The notes beneath the pieces were generated by a model. That model was not told the origin of the DNA, searched no databases, and saw only the letters and a list, made by a program, of their open reading frames with translations. Below, piece after piece: positions 24,984-32,967 of a stretch of DNA of 36,409 nt; within the stretch, counting starts at the first letter, position 1; the number at the start of each line of letters is the position of its first letter. The position numbers were made by a program, and so were the translations under genes. Source of the stretch: Pseudonocardia humida (GTDB taxonomy: Bacteria > Actinomycetota > Actinomycetes > Mycobacteriales > Pseudonocardiaceae). Where the stretch lies: the NCBI RefSeq assembly GCF_023898865.1, contig NZ_JAGSOV010000032.1, positions 1 to 36,409 of the forward strand, given 5' to 3'.

Positions 24984-25823
24984 ATGACCGCCAAGCAGCC
25001 TCCCGAGATCGCCGCCGCCGCGGTCGAGACCGGGACGAAGAAGGCCCACCTGCGCTGGGACAAGGTGCTGGTGGGCTCGTTCCTGGCCGGGGCCTACATC
25101 GCCTTCGGCGGGCTGGTGGCCATCACGGTGTCCTCCGGCTTGGACCCGCGGACCTGGGGGACGCTGCCCACGCTGTTCATGGGCGCGGCGTTCACCCTCG
25201 GCCTGGTGCTGGTGCTGGTCGCCGGCTCGCACCTGCTGACCGGGAACATGATGCTGGTGCCGATCAGCGCGATGCAGGGCAGGCTGACCGTCGCCGACGT
25301 GGTCCGCAACCTGACCCTCGTGCTGGTCGGCAACCTGCTGGGGGCGCTGTTCGTGGCCTACTTCCTGGCCGTGCAGACCGGCGTCATCGGCGGCGTCGAC
25401 TCCGAAGCGGGGGCCACCGCGGCGCTGACCCACCAGCGGCTGGCCGACATCGTCGAGGCCAAGGGCCTGCACGAGAGCGCGTGGCAGATCTTCCTGCGCG
25501 GGGTCGGCTGCAACTGGCTGGTCTGCCTGGCGGTCTGGCTCTCGCTCGCCGCGGACGACGTCTCCGGGAAGATCCTCGGGATCTTCTTCCCGATCATGGC
25601 CTTCGTGGCGATGGGCTTCGACCACGTCGTGGCCAACATGTTCTTCCTGCCGGCCGGCATCTTCGCCGGCGTGCCCGGGCTCGGCTGGGGGGACACCCTG
25701 CACAACTGGGCGTTCGCGTTCCTGGGCAACCTGGTCGGCGCCGTCGTCTTCGTGGCCACGTCGTACTGGTACCTGTTCCTGCGCGACGACCCGGCCGACG
25801 AACCGGCTCCCGACCGGCGCTGA
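24984..25823 (+). CDS. Formate/nitrite-family channel (FNT)
   Basis: A 279-residue membrane channel of the FocA/NirC family. About six helices are visible. The first family loop is KVLVGSFLAGAYIAFGGLVAI, the second is VAGSHLLTGNMM (equivalent to the ELFTGN signature), and later come GCNWLVCLAVW and DHVVANMFFLPAGIF. A pore His is expected in the CNWLVC region helix, but I did not assign it. ATG 24984 has CGGAGGTG at 24973-24980. It lies 98 bases before the formate dehydrogenase genes on the same strand, so formate uptake (or export) feeding the dehydrogenase is the obvious role. Confidence 0.94.
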   Translation: MTAKQPPEIAAAAVETGTKKAHLRWDKVLVGSFLAGAYIAFGGLVAITVSSGLDPRTWGTLPTLFMGAAFTLGLVLVLVAGSHLLTGNMMLVPISAMQGRLTVADVVRNLTLVLVGNLLGALFVAYFLAVQTGVIGGVDSEAGATAALTHQRLADIVEAKGLHESAWQIFLRGVGCNWLVCLAVWLSLAADDVSGKILGIFFPIMAFVAMGFDHVVANMFFLPAGIFAGVPGLGWGDTLHNWAFAFLGNLVGAVVFVATSYWYLFLRDDPADEPAPDRR

Positions 25824-25844
25824 TCGCACCCGATCGACGATCGC

Positions 25845-25884
25845 GGGTTTCGATCCGGCGCCGTCGGGCACGCACCGCTAGGGT
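25845..25884 (+). promoter_or_regulatory. Putative promoter region of the formate dehydrogenase operon
   Basis: GGGTTTCGATCCG (25845-25857) is the second copy of the motif seen before the channel gene. GTTT in it is followed after 15 bases by GGGCA, loosely like stress-sigma (SigB/SigF) elements. Separately, TAGGGT at 25879-25884 fits a TANNNT -10 box, 37 bases before the GTG start. The two readings compete, and neither is firm. Confidence 0.3.
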
Positions 25885-25921
25885 CCGAGGTGATCGGTCC
25901 CGGTACGGAACGGGGGGCGCG

Positions 25922-28900
25922 GTGGGCGTTCGGCGATGGCTGGAGAGCTGGCCGGTGTACCGGCAGTTGACCGGTCCCGACCCGCTGGGTCGGGGTGCGG
26001 CGGCGGAGTCGCCGCGCTACGCCGCGCTGCGCCCGCGCACCGAGTCCGCCGACCGGGTCGCCGACTCGGTGTGCCCGTACTGCGCGGTCGGCTGCGGCCA
26101 GCGCGTGTTCGTCCGCGACGAGAAGGTCGTGCAGATCGAGGGCGACCCCGACTCGCCGATCTCCCGCGGCCGGCTGTGCCCGAAGGGCTCGGCCAGCCTG
26201 CAGCTGGTCACCGGGCCGCAGCGCCAGGAGAAGGTCCGCTACCGGGCGCCCTACGCCACCGAGTGGACCGACCTCGACCTCGAGACCGCGATGGACATGG
26301 TGGTCGACCGCGTCCTGGACGCCCGCGAGCGCGGCTGGCAGGAGCGCGACGAGCAGGGCAACCGGCTGCGCCGCACGATGGGCCTGGCCAGCCTGGGCGG
26401 CGCGACGCTGGACAACGAGGAGAACTTCCTCATCAAGAAGCTGTTCACCGCGCTGGGCGCGATCCAGATCGAGAACCAGGCCCGTATTTGACACTCCGCC
26501 ACGGTTCCCGGTCTGGGGACCTCATTCGGTCGCGGCGGAGCGACGGACTACCAGCAGGACCTGGCCAACGCCGACTGCATCATCATCATGGGCTCGAACA
26601 TGGCCGAGGCCCATCCGGTCGGGTTCCAGTGGGTGATCGAGGCGAAGGCCCGGGGTGCCCGGGTCATCCACATCGACCCGCGGTTCACCCGGACCAGCGC
26701 GCTGGCCGACACCTACGTGCCGCTGCGCGCCGGTAGCGACATCGCCTTCCTCGGTGGCGTCATCAACCACGTGCTGTCCAACGACCTCGATTTCCGGGAG
26801 TACGTCGCGGCGTTCACGAACGCGTCGTTCCTGGTGAGGGAGGGTTTCGAGGACACGGAGGACCTCGACGGGCTCTTCGGCGGCTACGACGCCGAGACCG
26901 GCACCTACGAGCGCGACTGCTGGCAGTACGAGGGCGCCGACCAGGAGCGCGAGGAGCCGGAGGGCGCCAGCCCGGACTCGCCCTCCGGGGACGACGACTC
27001 GGAGATGGACAAGGAGCGGACCTCGCCGATGGGCAGCGGCGCGGCCGGGGCCCCACTGCACGGCGCGACCAACGTCGCGACCGACCCGACGCTGCAGCAC
27101 CCGCGCTGCGTGTTCCAGATCCTCAAGCGGCACTTCGCCCGCTACACCCCGGAGATGGTGGAGCGGATCTGCGGCACGCCGCGGGAGAAGTTCCAGGCCG
27201 TGTGCGAGGCGTGGGCGTCGAACTCCAACCGCGAGCGCACCTCCGCGCTGGTCTACAGCGTGGGCTGGACCCAGCACAGCGTCGGCGCCCAGTACATCCG
27301 GGCGGGCGCGATCGTCCAGCTGCTGCTGGGCAACATCGGTCGGCCCGGCGGCGGGGTGTTCGCGCTGCGCGGGCACGCCAGCATCCAGGGCTCCACCGAC
27401 GTGCCCACCCTGTTCAACCTGCTGCCCGGCTACCTGCCGATGCCCACCGCCGGATCCCACGAGACGCTGACCGACTACCTCGACGACCTGCGCAGCCCGA
27501 CCCAGAAGGGCTACTGGACCGGCGCGGACGCCTACCTCGTCTCGCTGCTCAAGGAGTACTTCGGCGACAACGCCACCGCCGAGAACGACTACGGCTACGC
27601 GTGGCTGCCGAAGATCGACGGCGACCACGGCACGTACCGCACGGTCATGGACATGGTCGACGGCGGGAAGGTCTTCGGCTACTTCCTGCTCGGCCAGAAC
27701 CCGGCCGTCGGCTCGGCGCACGGCAGGCTGCAGCGCCTGGGCATGGCCAACCTGGACTGGGTCGTCGTCCGCGACCTGGCCATGATCGAGAGCGCCACGT
27801 TCTGGAAGGACTCCCCGGAGATCGAGACCGGGGAGATCTCCCCGCAGACCTGCCGCACCGAGGTCTTCTTCTTCCCGGCCGCATCGCACGTGGAGAAGGA
27901 GGGCACCTTCACCCAGACCCAGCGCATGCTGCAGTGGCGGGAGAAGGCCGTCGAGCCGACCGGTGACCAGCGCTCCGAGCTGTGGTTCTTCTACCACCTC
28001 GGGCGCAAGCTCCGAGAGCGGCTGGCCGGGTCCACCGATCCGCGCGACGAGCCGGTGCAGAAGCTCGACTGGAGCTACCGGGTCGACGGCTCGGGGGAGT
28101 GGCCCGAGCCGTCGGCCGAGGACGTGCTGCGCCGGATCAACGGCTACCGCACACGCACCGGCGAGCCGGTCGACTCCTACCTGGAGCTCGAGGCCGACGG
28201 CAGCACCGCCTGCGGCTGCTGGATCTACAGCGGCGTCTACGCCGACGGGGTCAACCAGGCCGCGCGGCGCAAGCCGCACGACGCCCAGGGCCCCTACGAC
28301 CGGCAGTGGGGCTGGACCTGGCCGGCGAACCGGCGGGTGCTCTACAACCGCTGCTCGGCCGACCTGGACGGCAAGCCGTGGAGCGAGCGCAAGAAGCTCG
28401 TCTGGTGGGACGCCGACGAGGGCAGGTGGACCGGCGACGACGTCCCGGACTTCCCGGCGACCACCCCGCCCCGCTACGAGCCGCCGCCGGACGCGGTCGG
28501 CCCGGAGGCGCTGCGCGGCGACGACGCGTTCATCATGCAGGCCGACGGCAAGGCCTGGCTGTTCGCGCCGCACGGGCTGCTCGACGGCCCGATGCCCACG
28601 CACTACGAGCCGCACGAGTCGCCGGTGTCCAACGCGCTCTACGGCCAGCAGGGCAACCCGACCCGCAAGGTCTACGGGCGCACCGACAACCCGTCCAACC
28701 CCGCCCCGCCCGAGCTGCACCGCGAGGTGTTCCCGTTCGTGCTCACCGCGGCGCGGCTCACCGAGCACCACACCGCGGGCGGGATGAGCCGCCAGCTGCC
28801 CTACCTGGCCGAGCTGCAGCCGGAGCTGACCGTGGAGGTCTCCCCGGAGCTGGCCCGCATCCGCGGGCTCACCCACCTGGGCACGGCGCACGTGGTCACC

Positions 28901-29320
28901 AGCCGCGCCGCGGTCCAGGCCAGGGTGATGGTCACCGACCGGATGTCGCCGCTGTGGATCGACGGCCAGGTCGTGCACCAGATCTGGATGCCCTACCACT
29001 GGGGCGGCACGGGGCTGGTGTCCGGCGACGTGGTGAACGACCTGCTCGGCGTGGTGGCCGACTCCAACGTGTTCATCCAGGAGAGCAAGGTGGCCACCTG
29101 CGACGTCCGGCCGGGACCGCGCCCGCGGGGCGCGGCGCTCACCGCGATGCTCGCCCAGACCCGCGCCCGGGCCGGCGTCACCGTGGAGACCGGCACCCGC
29201 ATCGCGACGGCCGACGACGTGCCGCACGTGACGCACACCGAGGACGACACCGCCGGCGGCACCGACGACGGCAGCACCGACGACGGCAGCACCGGGAACA
29301 GCGCAGGGGAGCAGTCATGA
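25922..29320 (+). CDS. fdh: Selenocysteine-containing formate dehydrogenase, catalytic subunit
   Basis: A 1132-residue molybdenum/tungsten bis-MGD enzyme oxidising formate to CO2. The [4Fe-4S] ligands are Cys51, Cys54, Cys58 and Cys86 (VCPYCAVGCG, then GRLCPKGS). Codon 190 is TGA (26489-26491). The frame stays open on both sides, reading ENQARI, Sec190, HSATVPGLGTSFGRGGATDY, exactly the Mo-ligand site of FDH-N/FDH-O enzymes (Sec196 in E. coli FdnG). GTG 25922 has a G-run ribosome site. The N-terminus MGVRRWLESWPVYRQL has no Tat signal. Residues about 335-375 are an acidic disordered insertion, and the C-terminus carries two TDDGS repeats. It overlaps the iron-sulfur subunit gene by 4 bases. 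Selenocysteine genes (selABCD) are not in the window. Confidence 0.95.
26489..26521 (+). promoter_or_regulatory. UGA selenocysteine codon and bacterial SECIS hairpin
   Basis: TGA at 26489-26491 is followed after 18 bases by the loop GGTCT (26510-26514). The loop is closed by a seven-pair stem, GGTTCCC (26503-26509) with GGGGACC (26515-26521), with one G-T pair. The GGUCU loop and the 18-base distance match the E. coli fdhF SECIS as I remember it. Codons here use T or A in third position (cgt, att, gtt, ggt, tca), unlike the neighbouring gene sequence, which suggests RNA-structure constraint. SelB would bind this element. Confidence 0.88.
29261..29290 (+). repeat. 15-bp tandem repeat in the formate dehydrogenase C-terminus
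   Basis: ACCGACGACGGCAGC is repeated twice without mismatch (29261-29275, 29276-29290). It encodes TDDGS twice in the disordered acidic tail of the catalytic subunit. The number of copies may vary between strains. Confidence 0.75.
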
Positions 29321-30390
29321 CCGGCAACCGGCTGTCCGGGCCGCTCGACGACCCGGCCGGCGACGCCGGGCACGCCGAGCACCCGCCGCGGGTGGGGTTC
29401 TTCACCGACACCTCGGTCTGCATCGGCTGCAAGGCCTGCGAGGTGGCCTGCAAGGAGTGGAACGCCGTCCCCGAGGACGGCCTGGACATGCTGGGCATGT
29501 CCTACGACAACACCGGCTCGCTGGGCGCGAACTCGTGGCGGCACGTGGCGTTCATCGAGCAGCCGCGCTCGACCGGGCGCCAGGACCCCGGCTTCCTCGG
29601 GCTGCCCACCGGCCCGACCGGCACCGGGCTGATGGCCGATGCGGTGGGACCGCGGTTGCGCGCCTCCGAGCGCGGCGGCTCCGAGCTGGGCACCGGCCCG
29701 CTGGACGGGCCGAAGGCGGCCGCCGAGCAGCCGGTGGGCCAGCCCGCTGAGGACCTCGGCATGCCGGCGTTCTCCCGCCCGGGCGACGCCACCGGCCCCG
29801 AGTCGCGCACCGACTTCCGCTGGCTGATGGCCTCGGACGTGTGCAAGCACTGCACGCACGCCGGCTGCCTTGACGTCTGCCCCACCGGGGCGCTGTTCCG
29901 CACCGAGTTCGGCACCGTCGTCGTCCAGCAGAACATCTGCAACGGCTGCGGGTACTGCGTGTCGGGCTGCCCGTACGGCGTGATCGACCGGCGCCCGGAC
30001 GACGGCCGCGCGCAGAAGTGCACCCTCTGCTACGACCGGCTGCACGGCGGTCTGGAACCGGCCTGCGCCAAGGCCTGCCCGACCGACTCCATCCAGTTCG
30101 GCGAGCTCGACGAGCTGCGCGAGCGGGCCGACCGCAGGCTCGCCCAGCTGCACGACCTCGGGGTCGGCGAGGCCCGGCTCTACGGCAACGACCCGAACGA
30201 CGGCGTCGGCGGCGACGGTGCGTTCTTCCTGCTGCTCGACGAGCCGGAGGTCTACGGTCTGCCTCCGGACCCGGTGGTGCCCACCCGCGACGCGCCGTCG
30301 ATGTGGCGGCGGGCCGGGGCGGCTGCGGCGGCGTTCGCGCTGGCCGGCGTCGGCGCGTTCGTCTCCTCGGCGATCGGCGGCCGGCGGTGA
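29317..30390 (+). CDS. Formate dehydrogenase iron-sulfur subunit (FdnH/FdoH-like)
   Basis: A 357-residue electron-transfer subunit. Four [4Fe-4S] motifs are visible: CIGCKACEVACKEW, CKHCTHAGCLDVCP, CNGCGYCVSGCPYG, and CTLCYDRL with CAKACP. Together they form a wire from the catalytic subunit. Between the first and second motif is a Gly/Pro/Ser-rich insertion of about 80 residues. The C-terminus has a single hydrophobic helix (AAAAAFALAGVGAFVSSAI), which fits membrane attachment. ATG 29317 overlaps the catalytic gene (ATGA), and the stop overlaps the next gene (GTGA). Confidence 0.95.
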   Translation: MTGNRLSGPLDDPAGDAGHAEHPPRVGFFTDTSVCIGCKACEVACKEWNAVPEDGLDMLGMSYDNTGSLGANSWRHVAFIEQPRSTGRQDPGFLGLPTGPTGTGLMADAVGPRLRASERGGSELGTGPLDGPKAAAEQPVGQPAEDLGMPAFSRPGDATGPESRTDFRWLMASDVCKHCTHAGCLDVCPTGALFRTEFGTVVVQQNICNGCGYCVSGCPYGVIDRRPDDGRAQKCTLCYDRLHGGLEPACAKACPTDSIQFGELDELRERADRRLAQLHDLGVGEARLYGNDPNDGVGGDGAFFLLLDEPEVYGLPPDPVVPTRDAPSMWRRAGAAAAAFALAGVGAFVSSAIGGRR

Positions 30391-31601
30391 CCGAGGAGCC
30401 GGGCGCGGATCGCGGCAGCCAGGGGCGCACGGGCACCTCGCACGCGGCGACCGAGCTGAGCGGCGAGGCGGGCGCCCAGGCCGAGAACGAGGAGGCGCTC
30501 GACCGGAACGCCGGCGCCGACACCGCCACCCGCCCGGCGCCCGAGGGCGACTCCGAGGAGGGCTCGATCGGCCGCGAGGCCCAGCTGTTCCAGGGCAGCG
30601 GGCTGGGCAAGCGCCGCCGCCGCGGTGGAGGCGGGGGTGGGCGCGGCGAGCAGACGGTCGTGCCGGACGCGGAGTTCCGCTCGTACTACGGCCGCCCGGT
30701 GCTCAAGACCCCCGTGTGGGACTGGCGCATCCCCGCCTACCTGTTCGCCGGCGGGCTGGCCGCGGGCTCCTCGGTGGTGGCCGCCGGGGCCGACCTGACC
30801 GGGCGCCCGCAGCTGCGCCGGGCCGGCCGGCTCGGCTCCCTGGCCGGGCTGCTGGGAAGCATGTACTTCCTGGTCAGCGACCTGGGCCGGCCCGAGCGGT
30901 TCCACCACATGCTGCGGGTGTTCAAGCCGACCTCGCCGATGAGCGTGGGCACCTGGATCCTGTCGGCCTTCGGGCCGGGGGCCGGGATCGCCGCCGTCGC
31001 CGAGCTGGTCCCCGCCCGGTGGCGGCGGACGTGGCCGGCGCGCCTGCTGGCCCGGTCGGCCCGCCCGGCCGGCGTGTCCGCCGCGGCCATCGCTCCCGGC
31101 CTGGCGTCCTACACCGCCGTCCTGCTGTCGCACACCGCGGTGCCGGGTTGGAACGAGGTGCGCGACGAGCTGCCGTTCGTGTTCACCGGCTCGGCCGCGG
31201 CCAGCGGCGGCGGCTTCGGCATGCTCTGCGCCCCGGTCGAGGAGGCCGGGCCGGCGCGGGTGTTCGCCGCCGTCGGCGCCGCGGGGGAGCTGCTCGCCGC
31301 CAAGCGCATGGAGCAGCGGATGGGCCTGATCGGTGAGGTCTACCGGCACGGCAAGGCGCACCGGCTGCGGCGCGCCTCCGAGGTGCTCACCCTGGCCGGG
31401 CTGGCCGGCACGGTGCTGGTCGCGCGGCGCAGCCGGACCGGGGCGGCCGCCTCGGGCCTGGCCCTGCTGGCCGGCAGCGCCCTGCAGCGGTTCGGGGTGT
31501 TCGAGGCCGGGGTGGAGTCGACGAGGGACCCGAAGTACGTGGTGGTGCCGCAGCGCGAGCGGCTGGAGCAGCGCCGGAGGGATGCATCGGCGGCGGGCTG
31601 A
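30387..31601 (+). CDS. NrfD/PsrC-type membrane subunit of formate dehydrogenase
   Basis: A 404-residue integral membrane protein. About 95 N-terminal residues are acidic and disordered, ending in a basic-glycine patch (GKRRRRGGGGGGRGE). The NrfD signature follows: KTPVWDWRIPAYLFAGGLAAGS. About seven or eight helices come next, with LVSDLGRPERFHHMLRVFKPTSPMSVGTW, the conserved quinone-site region of the family. It would pass electrons from the iron-sulfur subunit to quinone, replacing the cytochrome b subunit (FdnI) of E. coli. GTG 30387 overlaps the previous stop by 4 bases. The last 20 residues are Arg-rich. Confidence 0.93.
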   Translation: MTEEPGADRGSQGRTGTSHAATELSGEAGAQAENEEALDRNAGADTATRPAPEGDSEEGSIGREAQLFQGSGLGKRRRRGGGGGGRGEQTVVPDAEFRSYYGRPVLKTPVWDWRIPAYLFAGGLAAGSSVVAAGADLTGRPQLRRAGRLGSLAGLLGSMYFLVSDLGRPERFHHMLRVFKPTSPMSVGTWILSAFGPGAGIAAVAELVPARWRRTWPARLLARSARPAGVSAAAIAPGLASYTAVLLSHTAVPGWNEVRDELPFVFTGSAAASGGGFGMLCAPVEEAGPARVFAAVGAAGELLAAKRMEQRMGLIGEVYRHGKAHRLRRASEVLTLAGLAGTVLVARRSRTGAAASGLALLAGSALQRFGVFEAGVESTRDPKYVVVPQRERLEQRRRDASAAG

Positions 31602-31610
31602 TGCCCGGCC

Positions 31611-31626
31611 CACCCCGTCGAGGGTG
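31611..31626 (+). terminator. Weak hairpin after the formate dehydrogenase operon
   Basis: CACCC, loop CGTCGA, GGGTG (31611-31626) begins 10 bases after the stop of the NrfD gene. The stem is only five pairs and there is no T-run, so this is a weak terminator candidate. Confidence 0.3.
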
Positions 31627-31642
31627 TGACCCCGCGGGCGAA

Positions 31643-32109
31643 TCAGTCCCCCGCCTCGGCGAAGCGTGCACGAGCCGAAGCGACCTGCGCTCGGTCGTCG
31701 GAGTCCTCCGTCAGCTCGGCGAGCCGGGACGCCTGGTCGAGGTGCCAGGCCGCGCCATCGGCGTCGCCGAGTTCATGGCGAGCGAGAGCCACCCCGAGGT
31801 GACCCGCAGTACGGCCGCCCGCGGCCTCGAGCGCCGGAACACGGCCAACCCCGTCGCGAATCGGCCAGGCCGGCGGTGAGGAACCCCTCCGCCGGCACAT
31901 GGTCGCCCCGTGCGAGGACAGTCAGTCCAAGGCCGTTCAGCGCGTCAGCACGCAGCCCAGTCGCCGATCTCGGTCGTGGCGCGCATCGATTGCCGGTACC
32001 GAAGCTCCGCTTCGTCCAAGCGCCCGGTCCGGCGCAGGAGTTGACCGAGGTTGCCGCTCGTCAACGCGGTCAGCGTCAGATCTCCGGCCGTTTCCGCCCG
32101 CCACGAGGT
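31643..32109 (-). pseudogene. Frameshifted remnant of a TPR protein
   Basis: On the minus strand, TPR-like segments run through successive frames. The first is ETAGDLTLTALTSGNLGQLL with RRTGRLDEAELRYRQSMRAT, down to TGA at 31947-31945. After a one-base shift near 31955 comes ALNGLGLTVLARGDHVPAEG. After another shift near 31860 comes HLGVALARHELGDADGAAWH with a tail to the stop at 31643. The 5' end is lost: a TAG lies at 32112-32110 and only 30 bases separate it from the next gene. Such repeats are typical of AfsR/SARP-like or NB-ARC-TPR regulators of actinomycetes. It fills what would otherwise be a 500-base gap. The codons use more A/T than neighbouring genes, in line with decay or foreign origin. 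Confidence 0.65.
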
Positions 32110-32138
32110 CTACCGCAGCTGCCTGACTCACTAGCCGA

Positions 32139-32918
32139 CTACGCGTTGCGGATGGTCAACCCGCCGTCGACCACCACCGCGGCGCCGGTGATGTAGGAGG
32201 CCGCGGGCAGCAGCAGCGACACCGTCAGGTGCGCCACCTCCTCGGGGTCGCCGTAGCGGCGCAGCGCCGTGCGTCTGCGGGCGAAGACCTCCTTGTCGGC
32301 GTCGGGGATGGCCGCGGTCATCGCGGTGCGGATCGGGCCGGGGCACACGCAGTTGACCGTGACGCCGCTGCGGCCCAGCTCCACGGCCAGCGACCGGGTC
32401 AGGCCGATCACGCCGTGCTTCGAGCTGGTGTACGGGGCGATCCCGGGGGTGGCGCCCAGGCCCTCGGTGGAGGCGACGTTGACGATCCGGCCGTCGCCGT
32501 TGCGGGCCAGGTCGGGCAGCGCGGCGCGGATGAACAGGGTGTGCGCGGTCAGGTTGACCGCGATCGTGGTGGCCCACGCCTCGGCGAAGCCGTCGCCGTC
32601 GAAGGGCGCCCGGATGCTCACCCCGGCGTTGTTGACCAGCCCGTCCAGCGGGCCCAGCGCCGCGCGGACCTCGGCGACCGCGGCGGCCGGCGCGGCGGGG
32701 TCGGCGACGTCGGCGACGACGGGGTGCGCGGTCGCGCCGGCCCCGCGGATCTCCTCGGCGACAGCGGTCAGGCCGTCGGCGTCGCGGTCGACGATGCCGA
32801 CCAGGGCGCCCTCGTCGGCGAGCAGGTGGGCCGTGGCCCGGCCCATCCCGCTCGCGGCTCCGGTGACGAGGACGACCCGGTCGGCGAGCGAACGGCTCAG
32901 TGCGGTGAGTCGGGGCAT
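32139..32918 (-). CDS. Short-chain dehydrogenase/reductase
   Basis: A 259-residue classical SDR using NAD(P)H. The Rossmann motif is TGAASGMG (residues 19-26). The structural motif is NNAG, the catalytic Ser is in VASTEGLG, and Tyr and Lys are in YTSSKHG. PGPIRTAMT follows, then the C-terminal ITGAAVVVDGG. Asp at the end of the second strand (IVDRD) suggests preference for NAD. I prefer ATG 32918. A GTG at 32945 in the same frame would add nine residues. The substrate is unknown. It lies downstream of the sugar-dehydrogenase-like gene on the same strand, 49 bases away. Confidence 0.93.
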   Translation of the reverse strand: MPRLTALSRSLADRVVLVTGAASGMGRATAHLLADEGALVGIVDRDADGLTAVAEEIRGAGATAHPVVADVADPAAPAAAVAEVRAALGPLDGLVNNAGVSIRAPFDGDGFAEAWATTIAVNLTAHTLFIRAALPDLARNGDGRIVNVASTEGLGATPGIAPYTSSKHGVIGLTRSLAVELGRSGVTVNCVCPGPIRTAMTAAIPDADKEVFARRRTALRRYGDPEEVAHLTVSLLLPAASYITGAAVVVDGGLTIRNA

Positions 32919-32967
32919 GCCCCCGTCCCTACCAGGCCCGGCCACCGCCGGGAACGCTGCCGTCGGG

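Noticed and set aside
24643..24987. Plus-strand ORF opposite the small disordered protein
   Set aside because: It has no ribosome site or recognisable feature, and it overlaps the upstream region of the channel gene. The minus-strand frame fits the terminator better.
22547..26491. A 1314-codon plus-strand frame running through htpG and the FNT-channel gene
   Set aside because: It is a shadow frame of Arg/Gly/Ala-rich sequence over genes with clear motifs. Only its last part (from 25922) is real, as the start of formate dehydrogenase.
26489..26588. Formate dehydrogenase broken by a nonsense mutation, with a second gene starting near 26588
   Set aside because: The TGA is at the exact selenocysteine site, the frame and family sequence continue through it, and a SECIS-type hairpin follows. 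The ATG at 26588 is internal (IIIMGSNMAEAHP).
26522..29236. A 904-codon minus-strand frame opposite formate dehydrogenase
   Set aside because: Antisense shadow of the catalytic subunit, with no recognisable motifs.
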